Source of the DNA: DASXUG01 sp036504995
GTDB lineage: Bacteria; Pseudomonadota; Gammaproteobacteria; Burkholderiales; Methylophilaceae
Assembly: GCA_036504995.1 (NCBI GenBank)
Contig: DASXUG010000007.1
Span: forward strand, 69,026-133,025
Length of the DNA stretch: 64,000 nucleotides
Reading direction: 5' to 3'
Position numbers and translations under genes: made by a program. The notes beneath the pieces are model-generated. The model was not told the DNA's origin, searched no databases, and saw only the letters and a list, made by a program, of their open reading frames with translations. Shown here one piece after another: positions 9,417-17,245 of this stretch. Within the stretch, counting starts at the first letter, position 1. Each line of letters starts with the position of its first letter.

Positions 9417-10301
9417 ATGCTCAACGACACTACGGCAGCACAAAAAGCTCAAACGCTCTCTGAGGCGCTGCCTTATATCAAGCGTTTTTTTGATAAAACC
9501 ATTGTCATTAAATACGGCGGCAATGCCATGACTGACGAGCATTTAAAACAATGCTTCGCCCAAGATGTGGTGCTGCTCAAGTTGGTGGGAATGAATCCCG
9601 TGGTGGTGCACGGTGGTGGCCCGCAAATTAACGAAATGTTAGATAAACTTGGTAAAAAGGGTGAGTTTATTCAAGGCATGCGTGTCACTGATGAAGAAAC
9701 CATGGATGTGGTTGAAATGGTACTGGGCGGGCAAGTCAATAAAGAAATTGTGAATTTGATTAATCGTAACGGTGGTAAGGCGGTTGGCTTGACTGGGCAA
9801 GATGGTAACTTTATTCACGCTCACAAACTACTGATGGAAGATCTTAAAGATCCTTCCAAAATGATTGATGTCGGGCAAGTGGGTGAAATTACCAGTATAG
9901 ATCCTAGCATTATCAACTTTTTAGATACTGGTGATTTTATCCCTGTGGTTGCGCCCATTGGTGTGGGGGTTGATGGCGAAACTTATAATATCAACGCCGA
10001 TGTGGTTGCAGGTAAGTTGGCTGAAATTTTGGGGGCTGAAAAACTTATTTTACTCACCAACACGCCAGGGGTTTTGGATAAAGCGGGTAAATTGCTTACA
10101 GGCTTAACCCCTAAACAAATTGATGATTTGGTTGAAGATGGTACGCTTTCAGGCGGTATGTTGCCTAAAATTAGCTCTGCGTTAGACGCGGCGCGTAGTG
10201 GCGTAAAGTCAGTGCATATTATTGATGGTCGGGTAGAGCATGCGCTACTGTTAGAAGTGCTGACAGATGAAGGTGTTGGTACTTTAATCAAAGCTAAATA
10301 A
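9417..10301 (+). CDS. argB: Acetylglutamate kinase
   Basis: Second step of arginine synthesis: ATP-dependent phosphorylation of N-acetylglutamate. The 294-residue product carries the amino-acid-kinase signatures IKYGGNAM, VVHGGGPQI, the EILGAEKLILLTNTPGV segment and GTLSGGMLPKISSAL. The open frame extends upstream to 9291, but that part runs into the fhs promoter region and is not conserved-looking; the ATG at 9417, preceded by AAAGAG, gives the normal betaproteobacterial length. It heads a likely three-gene run with the HAD nucleotidase (19 bp downstream) and slmA, an order conserved in this group. The divergent fhs start leaves under 100 bp for both promoters. Confidence 0.97.
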   Translation: MLNDTTAAQKAQTLSEALPYIKRFFDKTIVIKYGGNAMTDEHLKQCFAQDVVLLKLVGMNPVVVHGGGPQINEMLDKLGKKGEFIQGMRVTDEETMDVVEMVLGGQVNKEIVNLINRNGGKAVGLTGQDGNFIHAHKLLMEDLKDPSKMIDVGQVGEITSIDPSIINFLDTGDFIPVVAPIGVGVDGETYNINADVVAGKLAEILGAEKLILLTNTPGVLDKAGKLLTGLTPKQIDDLVEDGTLSGGMLPKISSALDAARSGVKSVHIIDGRVEHALLLEVLTDEGVGTLIKAK

Positions 10302-10320
10302 AGTTAAGGCTAGATAGGCA

Positions 10321-10965
10321 TTGAACAATCAACGTGTCTGGGTGTTTGATCTAGACGACACCCTACACGATGCTTCATCGCATATCTTCCCTGTGATGAA
10401 CCGCGCCATGACCCAGTACATCATGGATGAGCTAAAACTAGATGAACCAGCCGCCTTCCAGCTGCGCCAGCACTATTGGCGCATTTATGGGGCAACGCTC
10501 AAGGGTTTAATGCGGCACCACAATGTTGATCCACACCATTTTTTGCATCAAACCCATGCGTTTATGGATTTACCCAATATGGTGGTGCAAACTAAGGGAC
10601 TAAAGCACATTATTCAGCAGCTCTCAGGGCGTAAGGTAGTATTCACTAACGCGCCAATCGCGTATGCTTTGCGTGTGTTAAAATTAATGGGCATTGAAGA
10701 TATATTTGAGCATGTGTTTAGTGTGGAATCTAGCCAATTTCACCCCAAGCCCTCTCCACGTGGCTTTGCTAAAATGCTCAAAACCATACGTGCACAGGCC
10801 CATCATTGTGTGATGATAGAGGATACGTTATCTGCACTGATGACTGCAAAACGATTGGGCATGAAAACGGTATATGTGAGCAAAACGCTTACAAAACCGA
10901 GTTTTGTGGATGTGAGAATTTCAAATATTACACAGATATTAAGAAGCAATATTGATCATAGTTAA
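10321..10965 (+). CDS. HAD-family pyrimidine 5'-nucleotidase, TTG start
   Basis: The 214-residue protein has haloacid-dehalogenase motif I (FDLDDTLHD, residues near 8-16), motif II in VVFTNAP, the Lys of motif III in FHPKPS and the acidic motif IV in MIEDT. It resembles the pyrimidine 5'-nucleotidase (TIGR01993-like) group, which removes phosphate from UMP/CMP or modified pyrimidine nucleotides; the exact substrate is not readable. The start is decided by sequence: the only initiation codon that keeps the DLDDT motif is TTG at 10321, because an in-frame TAG lies two codons upstream and the next ATG falls after the motif. It lies 19 bp after argB and 36 bp before slmA, in one transcription direction. 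Confidence 0.85.
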   Translation: MNNQRVWVFDLDDTLHDASSHIFPVMNRAMTQYIMDELKLDEPAAFQLRQHYWRIYGATLKGLMRHHNVDPHHFLHQTHAFMDLPNMVVQTKGLKHIIQQLSGRKVVFTNAPIAYALRVLKLMGIEDIFEHVFSVESSQFHPKPSPRGFAKMLKTIRAQAHHCVMIEDTLSALMTAKRLGMKTVYVSKTLTKPSFVDVRISNITQILRSNIDHS

Positions 10966-11001
10966 TCAACATTAAAATTAAATCAAGGCTGAGGAAACAA
11001 T

Positions 11002-11565
11002 ATGGCAGGCGAACGTAAAACCCAAATTCTAGAAACGCTAGCAAAAATGCTAGAGAGCCCAAAAGCAGAAAAAATCACTACAGCGGCGTTAGCAGAAAAA
11101 CTTGATGTCAGTGAAGCAGCGCTTTATCGCCACTTTGCCAGCAAAGCACAAATGTTTGAGGGCTTGATTGAGTTTATCGAGCAAACCATCTTCGGTCTGA
11201 TCAACAAAATCACTAGCGAAGAGGCGGATGGTATTAAGCAAATTCACCGCACGATTTCAATCTTGCTGCTATTCGCAGAAAAAAACCCAGGCATGACGCG
11301 CGTGTTGATTGGCGATGCCTTGGTGAATGAAAATGAACGTCTGCAGTTACGCATTAATCAGCTATATGAACGCCTGGAATCCACTTTTAAACAAAGCCTA
11401 CGTATTGCCGAAGCGGAAAGTGGCCGTAAGCTAGAGCCAGAAGCGAGAGCAAATTTGATCGTATCTTTTGTTGCAGGTCGCTGGCAGCAGTTTGCAAAAA
11501 GTGGCTTTAAACGTAAGCCCATGGAGTTTGTGCAAAAGCAATTAGAGGTGTTGACTCAACTCTAA
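11002..11565 (+). CDS. slmA: Nucleoid occlusion factor SlmA (TetR family)
   Basis: SlmA binds DNA sites away from the terminus and disrupts FtsZ polymers over the nucleoid, preventing septation through DNA. The 187-residue product has a TetR-type helix-turn-helix (ITTAALAEKLDVSEAALYRHFASKAQMFEGL, about residues 28-58) and a C-terminal helical part ending with LIVSFVAGRWQQFAKSGFKRKP, typical of the SlmA branch rather than of drug-responsive TetR repressors. A GAGGAA ribosome site precedes the ATG. It is the last gene of the argB run and converges with the cobalamin adenosyltransferase gene with only 16 bp between stops. Confidence 0.92.
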   Translation: MAGERKTQILETLAKMLESPKAEKITTAALAEKLDVSEAALYRHFASKAQMFEGLIEFIEQTIFGLINKITSEEADGIKQIHRTISILLLFAEKNPGMTRVLIGDALVNENERLQLRINQLYERLESTFKQSLRIAEAESGRKLEPEARANLIVSFVAGRWQQFAKSGFKRKPMEFVQKQLEVLTQL

Positions 11566-11581
11566 TAGTGTCGCAATTTAC

Positions 11582-12124
11582 TTAGATATTCTTCCAAAGC
11601 ACATCAGACACCCCCGCAGCATGGTTAATGCTGCGGCACATCACAAATAGTAAATCCGATAGTCGGTTGAGGTATTGTAGCGATACCTCAGTCACTACTT
11701 CTTCGCGCCCCAGCTTAATCAGTGTGCGTTCTGCACGGCGGCAGACAGTGCGAGCAAGGTGGCAGTAGGCGGCGGCTTGAGTGCCGCCAGGGAGTATAAA
11801 CTCTTTCAGTGGCTCAAGCACATCGTTAAGAGTATCCAAGGTATTTTCTAAATCTGTCACGCGCTCCGCCTTTACCATGGTATGTCCTGGGATGCAGATT
11901 TCACCACCCAAATCGAATAAATCATGCTGCACGCGGGTAAGTGCATGACGTATACTTTCTGGCAATTGCCCTGTCAGCATAATGCCGATAACGGCGTTGA
12001 GTTCATCCACATCACCCATGGCCTCTACACGCAAGCTGTCTTTGTTGGTGCGAGTGCCATCACCCAAGCCTGTGGTGCCCTGATCGCCTGTACGCGTGTA
12101 AATTTTGCTAAGTCGGTTGCCCAT
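11582..12124 (-). CDS. pduO: Cob(I)alamin adenosyltransferase, PduO type
   Basis: Transfers the adenosyl group of ATP to cob(I)alamin to make coenzyme B12. The 180-residue product begins with the ATP-binding signature IYTRTGDQGTTGLGDG and has the later PduO motifs GDVDELNAVIG, FILPGGT, CRRAERTL and YLNRLSDLLFVMCR. Length is normal for a single-domain PduO/MMAB enzyme. It is monocistronic, divergent from murI across 53 bp. No cobalamin riboswitch or B12-dependent enzyme is adjacent, so it probably serves a salvage role or supplies a distant mutase or reductase; that is inference. Confidence 0.93.
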   Translation of the reverse strand: MGNRLSKIYTRTGDQGTTGLGDGTRTNKDSLRVEAMGDVDELNAVIGIMLTGQLPESIRHALTRVQHDLFDLGGEICIPGHTMVKAERVTDLENTLDTLNDVLEPLKEFILPGGTQAAAYCHLARTVCRRAERTLIKLGREEVVTEVSLQYLNRLSDLLFVMCRSINHAAGVSDVLWKNI

Positions 12125-12177
12125 AAGATTTCCTTTATAATGGCGATATTATAAATGTTAAGTGTTGTTAGCGCAGG

Positions 12178-12963
12178 ATGAATTCTCAAGCGATAGGCGT
12201 ATTTGATTCGGGGGTTGGGGGCTTTAGTGTGCTCAAGCATATCCACGCCCATTTGCCGCATGAGGATTTGCTGTATTTTGCGGATTCTTTGTATGCGCCC
12301 TATGGCAATAAAACGCCTGAGTTTATTATTGAGCGTGCGACTTATCTTGCAGATTTTCTAATCGAAAAAGGTGCAAAAGCCTTGGTAGTGGCTTGTAACA
12401 CCGCAACCGCCGCTGCTATTTCACACTTGCGCCACAATTACGCCTTACCCATTATAGGTATGGAGCCTGCGGTCAAACCCGCTGCCGCCGCAACTAAAAC
12501 AGGCGTGGTAGGGGTGTTGGCAACGGTGGGCACGCTAAAAAGCGCGCAATTTGCGGCGTTGCTTGAACATTATGGGCAAAATATTGAAGTGGTAACGCAG
12601 GCTTGTCATGGCTTGGTGGAGCGCGTAGAACGGGGTGAGTTAAGCGCTGAAATTACACGCAAGTTAGTTCGGCAGTATGTTGAGCCCTTGCTTGCGGCAC
12701 AGGCAGATACCATAGTTTTGGGTTGTACACACTACCCATTTGTGCGTGATTTAATTGCAGAGGTTGCGGGCGATGGTGTGGTGCTGATTGATACTGGCAG
12801 TGCTGTGGCTAGGCACTTACAGCAACGGCTTGATGAAGCACAACTGCTCAATAGTCAAAGCACAAGTGGGCAAGTCACCATTTGGACAAATAACACAGCA
12901 ACCAACACGGGTGAGGTGATAGACCGACTTTGGCCTGAGGCTAAAACGCTTTATCGAGTTTAG
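12178..12963 (+). CDS. murI: Glutamate racemase
   Basis: Interconverts L- and D-glutamate in the cytoplasm to supply peptidoglycan. The 261-residue product has the paired catalytic cysteines in VVACNTATA and VLGCTHYPF, the N-terminal IGVFDSGVGGFSVL signature, and the FADSLYAPYG loop. Length is normal. The start is the first ATG of the frame with a weak AGG upstream. It stands alone, divergent from pduO and convergent with the unknown gene at 12985 (21 bp between stops). Confidence 0.96.
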   Translation: MNSQAIGVFDSGVGGFSVLKHIHAHLPHEDLLYFADSLYAPYGNKTPEFIIERATYLADFLIEKGAKALVVACNTATAAAISHLRHNYALPIIGMEPAVKPAAAATKTGVVGVLATVGTLKSAQFAALLEHYGQNIEVVTQACHGLVERVERGELSAEITRKLVRQYVEPLLAAQADTIVLGCTHYPFVRDLIAEVAGDGVVLIDTGSAVARHLQQRLDEAQLLNSQSTSGQVTIWTNNTATNTGEVIDRLWPEAKTLYRV

Positions 12964-12984
12964 GTTAAGGTATTCGTAGATTTA

Positions 12985-13614
12985 TTAATGTATACCTAAG
13001 TGTAGTTTAATGCTGGTTAAAATGCCGCTGCCCGCGCTTTCTGCTAGTTTTAGTGCAAAGTTTTTAGTGATTTTGATAAACTCTTTGCGCTGCTCTTCAT
13101 TGTTTTTTTCATGAGAAATACGCTCAAAGGCTTCTTTAAAACGCCCAGTTTGCGCTGCATCAAAAAATTGACTAAGTAGTTCAAATAAACCTTTTGCATC
13201 TACCTTGATGATTTCTGTGTTGAATGAGTGGTCAAAAATTAGGCCATTGTTTTTAAGCTGCCCTTGCAGCCAGTTTTTGGCTAGGGCATCCTCAATCACT
13301 AAACAGATTTTTTTAGATTCCAGCTCCAGCACCGCGCGTGAAAGCGCAATCAGCAGCTTCACTTTGGCTTGGTCTTCCACGCGCCCGCCAAATTTTAAGC
13401 CAGCCTCGTAGCGTAGTGATCTGATTTTTGTTGCTGGTGTTTTAAGTAACGCGCTGACTTCTTGGTTGGGGTAAGTGCATAGCGGTGCCGAATCGGCAGT
13501 GCCATATTTATCCAGCAAGTGCATTACCAAGGCATCAATATCTTTCTTGCCTAGTGCGCCCATGCCCACAGATAAGTAGTGTGCCAAAAATTCGGTTTTA
13601 AAATCATCACTCAT
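12985..13614 (-). CDS. Unknown 209-residue protein beside LRR kinase
   Basis: No family is recognised. The protein is predicted soluble and mostly helical, with no signal peptide. An N-terminal region (about residues 20-75: KKDIDALVMHLLDKYG, then NQEVSALLKTPATKIRSLRYEAGLKFG) could be a helix-turn-helix or a small helical adaptor module; the middle (about 85-130) has an alternating strand/helix pattern, and the C-terminus is amphipathic helix rich in Lys and Glu, ending SGILTSIKLHLGIH. It lies 109 bp downstream of the leucine-rich-repeat kinase gene on the same strand, so the two may be cotranscribed. A role in defence or signalling is conceivable from that neighbour only; nothing in the sequence proves it. 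Confidence 0.65.
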   Translation of the reverse strand: MSDDFKTEFLAHYLSVGMGALGKKDIDALVMHLLDKYGTADSAPLCTYPNQEVSALLKTPATKIRSLRYEAGLKFGGRVEDQAKVKLLIALSRAVLELESKKICLVIEDALAKNWLQGQLKNNGLIFDHSFNTEIIKVDAKGLFELLSQFFDAAQTGRFKEAFERISHEKNNEEQRKEFIKITKNFALKLAESAGSGILTSIKLHLGIH

Positions 13615-13723
13615 TCAAAAGCCTCATCAAGTTATAAAGTCTAGCGTGTTAAGGTCAATCCGTATTCTAATCTGATTGTTGTTTTGTTCAATCACAAGCA
13701 ATCAGAGATGCCTATTATAAGAT

Positions 13724-15061
13724 TTATTGAATGGCGCTCAGACGTTTATAAATATCATCAAATAGCGGTCTTGCAGCTGGGGTGGGTTGACAGCAGTCTT
13801 GTTGTAGTTGCCAAAGAGAAGTCGCTGCATTGTGATCCATTGTGCAACGATGGAGTAGCTCTTCTAGCAAAATGCCAAAAGCTAGCGATTCTATTTGTTG
13901 CAATTTTTGCCCGCGACCCTCATCGTCTAAAGGCAAACACGAAGCGCCGCCCAAGTCACTAAGAACAGCATGATGGTCATTGTAAAGAATATTGTGCGCG
14001 TATAGATCTCCGTGCATGATGCCGCGTTGGTGCATATGTAACGCTGCATTGGCAACGGATTTAATTATGTTCAGCACCACAGCTGGAGTGTATTGTGAGC
14101 TGTCTTGATACACATCTCGTGAGCAGCTTTCGAAACTGGGAGGGCCTGCCAAAACGGATAGTTTGGTTTCTAACAAGGGCATGACTAAGCCAAGCGTACC
14201 CTCTGGATGATTATGGATAATGCCTTTTAGGCCAACTAAATTTACATGGCTATCTGCAAGGATATTAGCCGCCATTTCGGACTGGGGTAGGCCATCGCTG
14301 GTTAATCCGCTCTTGAAAAGTTTAACCGCAACCGTTTGAGGTGGTTTGTTTGCTTCATTCCATATGGCTTGATAGGTGAGTCCCGATGCACCTTGCCCCA
14401 ATAGCTGCTGTAGTTCAAGCTCATGCCAATCAATACGCGCTGTGGCGTGTTGCATTAAGACGTCTTGCTCTCGTGACTCGCTTATCAGATTGCCTGCATA
14501 AGCCAGCCAAGCCAATCTCGGTAAGGTAAATAGCCAGCTTGGTAGTTCACTTAAGTGGTTAGCTGAGATTCTAAGTAGTTCTAAGTTTTGGCACCTCGCC
14601 AGCGTTTCGGGTAGCTGTGATAACTGATTACCTGCCAGCATAAGTTTTTGAAGCTGTTTGCAATGACCCAGCGACTGCGGAAGTGATTTAAGACTATTGT
14701 CCGTTAGTATTAACCAACGTAATGTTTGGGTAGGGATTGCACCTTCAGCGACATGCGCAATTTTGTTGGCTTTAAAGCCTATCATGCTCAGCGTTTTACT
14801 TGCGCCAAGCACATCTGGTAGAGCTGTGAATTGATTAAATGAGCAAAATAGAATACGCAAGCGATGTAATCGGTTGAAGTCATCAGGTAGCGTGCTTAAC
14901 CGATTGTTGGATAAGTCAAGAATCTCTAGCGAGTCAGCCAAATCAAATATTTCAGGCGGAAACTCAGTTAAGTTGCAAGCCAGCTTGAGATGCTTGCAGC
15001 CCTTTAGTTTTCCAGCTTTGAGTAAGGCTAAATCATCGTGATGTGAGGCAACTGTATCCAA
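13724..15061 (-). CDS. Leucine-rich-repeat protein kinase
   Basis: The 445-residue cytoplasmic protein joins about seven leucine-rich repeats (residues about 22-195, units such as LEILDLSNNRLSTLPDDF and LQKLMLAGNQLSQLPETL) to a eukaryote-like protein kinase domain (about 212-445). Kinase motifs are readable: glycine-rich loop LGQGASGLTY (221-230), ATP lysine in VAVKLF (K247), catalytic loop MHGDLYAHNIL (D352, N357; Gly replaces the Arg of HRD) and a metal-binding DLG in place of DFG (D369). All catalytic residues are kept, so it is probably active on Ser/Thr or Tyr, but the HGD and DLG variants mark an atypical class. No transmembrane segment or secretion signal is visible. The target is unknown; the downstream gene at 12985 is a candidate partner. 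Confidence 0.88.
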   Translation of the reverse strand: MDTVASHHDDLALLKAGKLKGCKHLKLACNLTEFPPEIFDLADSLEILDLSNNRLSTLPDDFNRLHRLRILFCSFNQFTALPDVLGASKTLSMIGFKANKIAHVAEGAIPTQTLRWLILTDNSLKSLPQSLGHCKQLQKLMLAGNQLSQLPETLARCQNLELLRISANHLSELPSWLFTLPRLAWLAYAGNLISESREQDVLMQHATARIDWHELELQQLLGQGASGLTYQAIWNEANKPPQTVAVKLFKSGLTSDGLPQSEMAANILADSHVNLVGLKGIIHNHPEGTLGLVMPLLETKLSVLAGPPSFESCSRDVYQDSSQYTPAVVLNIIKSVANAALHMHQRGIMHGDLYAHNILYNDHHAVLSDLGGASCLPLDDEGRGQKLQQIESLAFGILLEELLHRCTMDHNAATSLWQLQQDCCQPTPAARPLFDDIYKRLSAIQ

Positions 15062-15104
15062 GAAAGGCCTTGGTAATGGGGTTGGCGGCTTGGCTATGTA
15101 TGGC

Positions 15105-15296
15105 TTAGTGGTGCGAAATGACTTCGCCCGCTTTTAGCTTATATTTTGTCCCGCAGTAGGGACAAGCCGCGTGACCTGTTGCGGCAATGTCCAAAAAAAC
15201 GCGTGGATGAGAGGCCCACAAGGCAACTGCGTCAGTTGGGCAGTGAAGTGGTAAATCTTTTGCGCTGACTTCAATTTCCTTCATTGTTTCTACCAT
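15105..15296 (-). CDS. Zinc-finger CHCC domain protein
   Basis: A 63-residue soluble protein with the zf-CHCC pattern also seen in the NDUFS6 subunit of mitochondrial complex I: LHCPT, HPRVFL, and CPYCGTKYKL near the C-terminus, giving Cys-His-Cys-Cys ligands for one zinc ion. Such small proteins are common beside ilvE in betaproteobacteria; their function is unproven. Two in-frame ATGs are close (residues 1 and 5); the first has AGGA about ten bases upstream and is kept. It follows ilvE on the same strand by about 24 bp, so it is likely cotranscribed. Confidence 0.85.
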   Translation of the reverse strand: MVETMKEIEVSAKDLPLHCPTDAVALWASHPRVFLDIAATGHAACPYCGTKYKLKAGEVISHH

Positions 15297-15320
15297 GTGG
15301 GCATCCTATTTAAATTAAAA

Positions 15321-16253
15321 TTAGACCAGTGTCAGCCAATCAGCGTGTTTTGCTGATTTGCCCTTAACTACATCAAAATACATAGACTGCAATTTTTCAG
15401 TAATCGGGCCGCGTTTACCTTCGCCAATTGCGCGGTTGTCTAGCTCGCGAATCGGTGTAACTTCAGCAGCGGTACCAGTGAAGAAAGCTTCATCAGCTGA
15501 GTAAACCTCATCTCGGGTAATGCGCTTCTCAACTACTTGCAGACCGATTTCACCTGCTAATTGAACAATGGTGTCGCGGGTAATGCCTTCGAGTGCACTG
15601 GTCAAGTCTGGTGTAATCAATTTGCCATTGCGAACAATGAATATATTTTCGCCAGAGCCTTCTGCGACGAAGCCATCAACGTCGAGCAATAAAGCTTCAT
15701 CGTAACCATCTTGAGCCGCTTCTTGGTGCGCCAAGATGCTGTTCATGTAGTTGCCGTTCGCTTTTGCTTTACACATGGTAATGTTAACGTGGTGACGGGC
15801 AAACGATGAGGTTTTTACACGAATCCCATTTTGAATAGCTTCATCACCCATGTAGGCGCCCCATGTCCAAGCCGCAACAATCACGTGCGTAGACAAGGTT
15901 TTAGCTGAAATGCCCATCGCTTCTGGGCCGTAGAATGCCATTGGGCGCATATACGCTGATTCTAAATTGTTTTCACGCACTGCAGCTTTTTGTGCTTCCA
16001 TCAAAGTGGCTTTATCAAACGGCATTTTCATGCCCAAAATATGGGCAGAACGGAATAGGCGGTCAGTATGCTCTTTTAAGCGAAAAATAGCCGTGCCTTT
16101 GTCTGTTTTGTATGCGCGAACACCTTCAAACACACCCATGCCGTAATGCAAAGTGTGACTCAAGACGTGGGTGGTAGCATCACGCCAATTCACCATTTTA
16201 CCGTCATACCAAATTAGACCGTCGCGGTCAGCCATTGATTTGGCAACTGCCAT
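15321..16253 (-). CDS. ilvE: Branched-chain amino acid aminotransferase
   Basis: PLP-dependent transfer of the amino group to the keto acids of leucine, isoleucine and valine, completing the pathway whose earlier steps (ilvIHC) lie at 51-54 kb. The product has the class IV aminotransferase features: HYGMGVFEGVRAY near the N-terminus, the PLP lysine region CKAKANGNYMNS, EGSGENIFIVRNG, and ITRDEVYSADEAFFTGTAAEVTPI. Start choice: an ATG ending at 16259 is only one base from the GGAG ribosome site, whereas the ATG at 16253 has a 7-base spacing, so the latter (310 residues, MAVAKSMADRDG) is preferred. The zinc-finger gene follows in the same direction. Confidence 0.95.
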   Translation of the reverse strand: MAVAKSMADRDGLIWYDGKMVNWRDATTHVLSHTLHYGMGVFEGVRAYKTDKGTAIFRLKEHTDRLFRSAHILGMKMPFDKATLMEAQKAAVRENNLESAYMRPMAFYGPEAMGISAKTLSTHVIVAAWTWGAYMGDEAIQNGIRVKTSSFARHHVNITMCKAKANGNYMNSILAHQEAAQDGYDEALLLDVDGFVAEGSGENIFIVRNGKLITPDLTSALEGITRDTIVQLAGEIGLQVVEKRITRDEVYSADEAFFTGTAAEVTPIRELDNRAIGEGKRGPITEKLQSMYFDVVKGKSAKHADWLTLV

Positions 16254-16536
16254 TTTCATTCTCCAGCAAGCAAAATGCTTATTGTAAACGCAAGCGCTAG
16301 CCCTTGAATAGCAACATTCATCATAAATTGTGACAATTGCATTGAATTTTCTTCTAATGGCAACGTCTATTTACAATTGCTCACAATTTGTTATGTTTAA
16401 ACCGATTAAAATTCTGACTCAAATTATTGGTTAATTTTTCAGAGAAAACCAGAGCTTAGCTATATGTTTGCTTGCTTGCAAAGGCTACACCCGCTTTTGT
16501 TTTTAGCCGTTTCGTTATTGTTACAATTGGGACTTA
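16254..16536. other. Non-coding gap between ilvE and the SCO1 gene, repeated ACAATTG
   Basis: This 283-bp AT-rich divergent gap has no convincing reading frame. It must hold the promoters for ilvE (minus) and the SCO1-like gene (plus). The heptamer ACAATTG recurs three times (near 16334, 16373 and 16522), with a related ACAATTT at about 16384, a spacing that could reflect a regulator site. No FNR-type TTGAT-N4-ATCAA palindrome was seen. Confidence 0.4.
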
Positions 16537-17115
16537 ATGTTTAAAAAGTGGATGCTAATTTTGCTTGTGCTGACCTTAACGGCCTGCCAAGGTGCGCAAC
16601 AACCAGTCACCCTATTTGGTACCGATATTACAGGCGCAGATTTTGCTAGCGGTTTCAGCTTGAAAGATCATACGGGCAAGGTGCGGCAGTTGTCAGATTT
16701 TAAGGGCAAAATTGTTGCCTTGTTTTTTGGTTATACCCACTGCCCTGATGTTTGTCCGACCACCATGGCGGATATGGCCAATGCATTAAAGGTAATGGGT
16801 AAGCAGTCGGATGATGTGCAAGTGTTGTTTGTGACATTAGACCCTGCGCGTGATACGCAAGAGGTGCTTGCTAAATACGTGCCTGCTTTTGATGCGCGCT
16901 TTATCGGCTTGTATGGTGATGATGCACAAACTGCGGACACCGCCAAAAACTTTAAAGTGTTCTATGCCAAACAGGCGGATGCGGGTAAGAGTGGCTACAC
17001 GATAGACCATAGTGCTGGAACGTATGTGTTTGATAAAAATGGAAAAATAAGAATTTTTCTGAAATATGGGCAAAAGCCCAAAGAAATAGCGAGTGACTTA
17101 GCAACGCTTGAATAA
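16537..17115 (+). CDS. SCO1/SenC copper chaperone lipoprotein
   Basis: Proteins of this family deliver copper to, or reduce cysteines of, cytochrome oxidase in the periplasm. The 192-residue product has a lipoprotein signal (MFKKWMLILLVLTL) with lipobox LTAC, lipid on C17, then a thioredoxin fold with the copper-binding pair C69-x3-C73 (THCPDVCPTT) and the distal histidine H159 in DHSAGTYVFD. All three metal ligands are present. It lies 130 bp upstream of ccoN on the same strand; a separate promoter precedes ccoN, so the two are neighbours in function rather than certainly one operon. Confidence 0.93.
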   Translation: MFKKWMLILLVLTLTACQGAQQPVTLFGTDITGADFASGFSLKDHTGKVRQLSDFKGKIVALFFGYTHCPDVCPTTMADMANALKVMGKQSDDVQVLFVTLDPARDTQEVLAKYVPAFDARFIGLYGDDAQTADTAKNFKVFYAKQADAGKSGYTIDHSAGTYVFDKNGKIRIFLKYGQKPKEIASDLATLE

Positions 17116-17168
17116 GTTTTTTATAGCTTCAAGTAAGAATTTTTGTATGAATAACAATGAAAAGAATG

Positions 17169-17197
17169 TTGTTTTTGTGTGTCTGGGTGCTTATAAT
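17169..17197 (+). promoter_or_regulatory. Predicted sigma-70 promoter for ccoNOQP
   Basis: TTGTTT at 17169-17174, a 17-base spacer and a perfect TATAAT at 17192-17197 place a start about 40 bases before the ccoN ATG (17246), which also has AGGAG at 17233-17237. No FNR or Anr palindrome was seen in the 130-bp gap, although cbb3 operons are often oxygen-regulated by one. Confidence 0.6.
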
Positions 17198-17245
17198 CGC
17201 CCCCATTTTTAATTTGAATGTTTTGGAAATTTAGGAGTTATCGTA

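Noticed and set aside
17116..17245. FNR/Anr box upstream of ccoN
   Set aside because: No TTGAT-N4-ATCAA-like palindrome was present; only the sigma-70 promoter was supported.
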